Below are positions 5,665 to 7,011 of a stretch of 7,011 bases of DNA, piece by piece. Made by a program: the position numbers and the translations under genes. The notes below the pieces were generated by a model that was given only the letters and a program-made list of their open reading frames with translations, did no database searches and had not been told where the DNA came from. Each line of letters opens with the position of its first letter. Position 1 is the stretch's first letter. Where the stretch lies: contig JBCDBY010000240.1 of the NCBI GenBank assembly GCA_039182715.1, positions 1 through 7,011 on the forward strand, in the 5' to 3' direction. The stretch comes from JBCDBY01 sp039182715. GTDB taxonomy: Bacteria; Planctomycetota; PLA2.

Positions 5665-6365
5665 GTGTCGCCCTTGTAGACCCGGAAGCGCTTGAAATCG
5701 AGCGAGCGGATCCAGCGCAGCACGGCGGGCACCCGCATGAGGCTCTTGCTGGTCTTCGTGTAGTCGGCGCCTTCGCGCCAGTACAACAGGTGCACCCAAC
5801 GTCCGTCCGCCGAGAGTCCGATGGCGTGTGACAGCAATCCTTCGCCGCCCGCAAACCCTTCGCGCGCAGCGTCGAAGAGCTCGAGATTCGCCTCCCGCGT
5901 CGTCCCCGGCTTCGTGCGGTAGATCACGACTTCGAGGTAACCCGCCTCACCATCCTGGTGCTTGTACTCGCGCAGAAGACGGAACTGCACCTTCGCGCGA
6001 CGACGGGGATCGATGACCGCCTGCATCGCTTTCTCCTCGTCGCTGCCGTCCGCCGCGAGCGACGCAGCCTCCAGCGCCCCGAGGTGCGTCCAGACCGTCG
6101 CACGGAGCAACGCGCCCGCGTCGTCCAGGCGCACCACGTGGGAGGCCGCGCACCCATCCCGTCTCGTCGCCGCGGCGTTGCGTGCGCGGCGCGCGACATC
6201 AACGGCCTCGGCCTCCGTCCCGGTCCGCGGCACGTCGATCTCGATCTCCAGGTACGAACTTCGGCTTGCGGGCTCCTTCTCCGCGCGCGCGGTCCTCTCC
6301 ACCGTCGTGGCGAAGAGGACGAGGAGCAGCGCGAGAACCGGGAACAGAGCGAAACGTGTCGACAT
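5661..6365 (-). CDS. Exported protein with duplicated dimeric alpha/beta-barrel-like (ABM-type) domains
   Basis: This 234-residue protein has a clear Sec signal peptide: Arg4, a hydrophobic core (about 5-19) and an Ala-Arg-Ala cleavage site after residue 28, so it should be periplasmic or secreted. The mature part has two similar halves. The first (about 37-128) begins YLEIEIDVPRTGTEAEA and the second (about 142-231) begins YLEVVIYRTKPGTTREA. Each continues with a helix, a strand containing a histidine (SHVVRL 75-80; SHAIGLSADGRWVHLLYW 179-196) and a second helix, the order expected of ferredoxin-like ABM/dimeric alpha-beta barrel folds. I infer an internal duplication forming an intramolecular dimer. 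Such folds include monooxygenases and haem- or ligand-binding proteins, but I see no diagnostic catalytic set, so no enzyme activity is assigned. The ATG at 6365 has AGAAGG six bases upstream. It is divergent from the GNAT gene. Confidence 0.8.
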   Translation of the reverse strand: MSTRFALFPVLALLLVLFATTVERTARAEKEPASRSSYLEIEIDVPRTGTEAEAVDVARRARNAAATRRDGCAASHVVRLDDAGALLRATVWTHLGALEAASLAADGSDEEKAMQAVIDPRRRAKVQFRLLREYKHQDGEAGYLEVVIYRTKPGTTREANLELFDAAREGFAGGEGLLSHAIGLSADGRWVHLLYWREGADYTKTSKSLMRVPAVLRWIRSLDFKRFRVYKGDT

Positions 6366-6414
6366 GGGTGCCTTCTAGCAAAATCCGTCGCGCGTGGCGG
6401 CGGACGATGGGTCC

Positions 6415-6423
6415 GGTAGGCTG
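6415..6423 (+). promoter_or_regulatory. Candidate -10-like element upstream of the GNAT gene (GGTAGGCTG)
   Basis: TAGGCT (6417-6422) is the third example of the shared pattern. It ends six bases before an ATG-ATG pair at 6429 and 6432, not directly before the GNAT start at 6494. This suggests that transcription begins near 6429, giving the GNAT gene a leader of about 65 bases that could encode a short peptide. Confidence 0.38.
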
Positions 6424-6428
6424 ACGCG

Positions 6429-6497
6429 ATGATGCGCCGCTTGGACCGACCCGGACGCCATGGGGGACGAAACAGCGCGACCGGGTGCGGCCGATGA
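6429..6497 (+). other. Possible 22-codon leader ORF overlapping the GNAT start (ATGA)
   Basis: Starting at ATG 6429, the frame encodes 22 residues (MMRRLDRPGRHGG, continuing to CGR) and stops at TGA 6495-6497. This stop overlaps the GNAT start codon at 6494-6496 as ATGA, the classic arrangement for translational coupling. The GNAT start has no good Shine-Dalgarno of its own. The peptide is arginine-rich with no recognisable domain, and its length is short enough to occur by chance, so it is a candidate regulatory leader and not a confirmed gene. Confidence 0.3.
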
Positions 6498-7011
6498 GCA
6501 TCGAGGTGATGATGGAGCTCGCGTCCTGGGAGGATCCGAGGTTCGAACTCCCGGACGGATACGCGTTCGCTCCGTTTCCCGACGACGGCCGCGCCATCTG
6601 GACCGCGATCCAGAACGCGACCGGTACCTACGGCGTGATCGACGCGACCTTGTTTGATCGAGAGTTCGGATCCAACGCCGACGAACATCGCGAGCGTATC
6701 TTCTTCGTCGAACACCGGGGCATGCCGGTCGGCGTCTCGGCGGCATGGCACGCCGGCCCCCGCGCCCCCGCGGGGGCCCAACGGCTTCACTGGTTGGCTG
6801 TGATGCCCGACCATCAACGTCGCGGGCTCGGTCGCCTGCTCGTACTCGAAACCTTGCGGCGGTTTCGCGCGCTGGGAGCGAATCGTGCGTATCTCACGAC
6901 CGGCTCCGAGAACCGGCGCGCGATCGCTCTCTACAGGCGGATCGGCTTCCTCCCCGCGCCCCGGGACGATCCGGAAGCGCGCGCATGGGAGGCCCTGGCA
7001 GACCACACCAA
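6494..7011 (+). CDS. GNAT family N-acetyltransferase (partial, cut by right edge)
   Basis: The 172 visible residues form a GNAT domain that would move an acetyl group from acetyl-CoA to an amine, probably in the cytoplasm. The N-terminal part (LPDGYAFAPFPDDGRAIWTA, 19-38, then the IQNATGTYGVIDA stretch) resembles GNATs related to mycothiol-synthase-like proteins. Motif A is HWLAVMPDHQRRGLGRLLV (99-117), with the acetyl-CoA pyrophosphate loop Q108-R-R-G-L-G113. Motif B follows in AYLTTGSENRRAIALYRRIG (132-151), with Asn140 and Tyr147 in the usual cofactor-contacting and proton-donor positions, then the family's GF. Only a short C-terminus can be missing. The ATG at 6494 is chosen because the frame upstream has no other ATG; a GTG at 6485 would add three residues, and ATGs at 6509 and 6512 are alternatives. 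Its substrate cannot be told from the sequence. Confidence 0.88.
   Translation, partial: MSIEVMMELASWEDPRFELPDGYAFAPFPDDGRAIWTAIQNATGTYGVIDATLFDREFGSNADEHRERIFFVEHRGMPVGVSAAWHAGPRAPAGAQRLHWLAVMPDHQRRGLGRLLVLETLRRFRALGANRAYLTTGSENRRAIALYRRIGFLPAPRDDPEARAWEALADHT

Noticed and set aside
4378..5799. Minus-strand 473-residue ORF that translates the tandem repeat as GFLT units
   Set aside because: It overlaps the DUF6498 gene out of frame and lpxD antisense, is Arg-rich and shows no domain. The GFLT repeat is a by-product of the 12-bp period.
6764..6777. Perfect 14-bp palindrome gcccccgcgggggc
   Set aside because: It lies inside the GNAT coding sequence in a Pro/Ala loop (PRAPAGA). GC-only palindromes of this length are easily explained by base composition and codon choice.
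5924..7006. Minus-strand 360-residue ORF opposite the GNAT gene
   Set aside because: The GNAT motif A and B are unmistakable on the plus strand, and this frame is a shadow with basic, low-complexity composition.
1..7011. Mobile element, CRISPR array, toxin-antitoxin or defence system
   Set aside because: I found no transposase, integrase, terminal repeats, spaced direct-repeat array, tRNA or defence-family motif. The window looks like ordinary chromosomal envelope and housekeeping genes.

Overview
The window is a GC-rich stretch of a bacterial chromosome with seven protein-coding genes that I consider real, two of them cut by the window edges. A lipid A biosynthesis enzyme (LpxD) indicates a diderm bacterium with an outer membrane. 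The C-terminal hydrophobic extension on the ECF sigma factor and the many exported or membrane proteins of unknown function suggest Planctomycetota, Myxococcota or a related high-GC lineage. That placement is an inference from style and is not proven. I see no tRNA, rRNA, CRISPR array, insertion sequence or phage gene.

Layout, left to right. On the minus strand, an ECF sigma factor runs off the left edge (2-598). Upstream of it lie a perfect 9-bp stem-loop and then chaA, a Ca2+(Na+,K+)/H+ antiporter (715-1812). A 185-bp gap separates chaA from a membrane-anchored protein of unknown function carrying an 18-residue beta-solenoid repeat (1998-3287). A 193-bp divergent control region (3288-3480) follows, then lpxD on the plus strand (3481-4488).

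lpxD converges on a DUF6498 membrane protein (minus, 4593-5372). The 104 bp between their stops hold a GC stem-loop and a four-copy 12-bp tandem repeat. Next, 58 bp divergently separate the DUF6498 gene from a 77-residue glycine-zipper membrane protein (plus, 5431-5664). That small gene converges on an exported protein with two similar alpha/beta-barrel-like halves (minus, 5661-6365), and the two stop codons share one CTAG palindrome. Finally a GNAT acetyltransferase (plus, 6494 to the right edge) is preceded by a possible 22-codon leader ORF whose stop overlaps its start.

There is no obvious single pathway. Most genes are arranged divergently or convergently, so nearly every gene probably has its own promoter; the only plausible co-transcribed pairs are solenoid-chaA and chaA-sigma. 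The common theme is the cell envelope: ion antiport, lipid A synthesis, a surface-type solenoid, small membrane proteins and an exported protein. The most interesting observations are the solenoid protein beside chaA, the sigma factor with a probable membrane-spanning tail, and a shared G[C/G]TAG[C/G][C/G]TG element 5-8 bases upstream of all three plus-strand translation starts, which suggests leaderless transcription.
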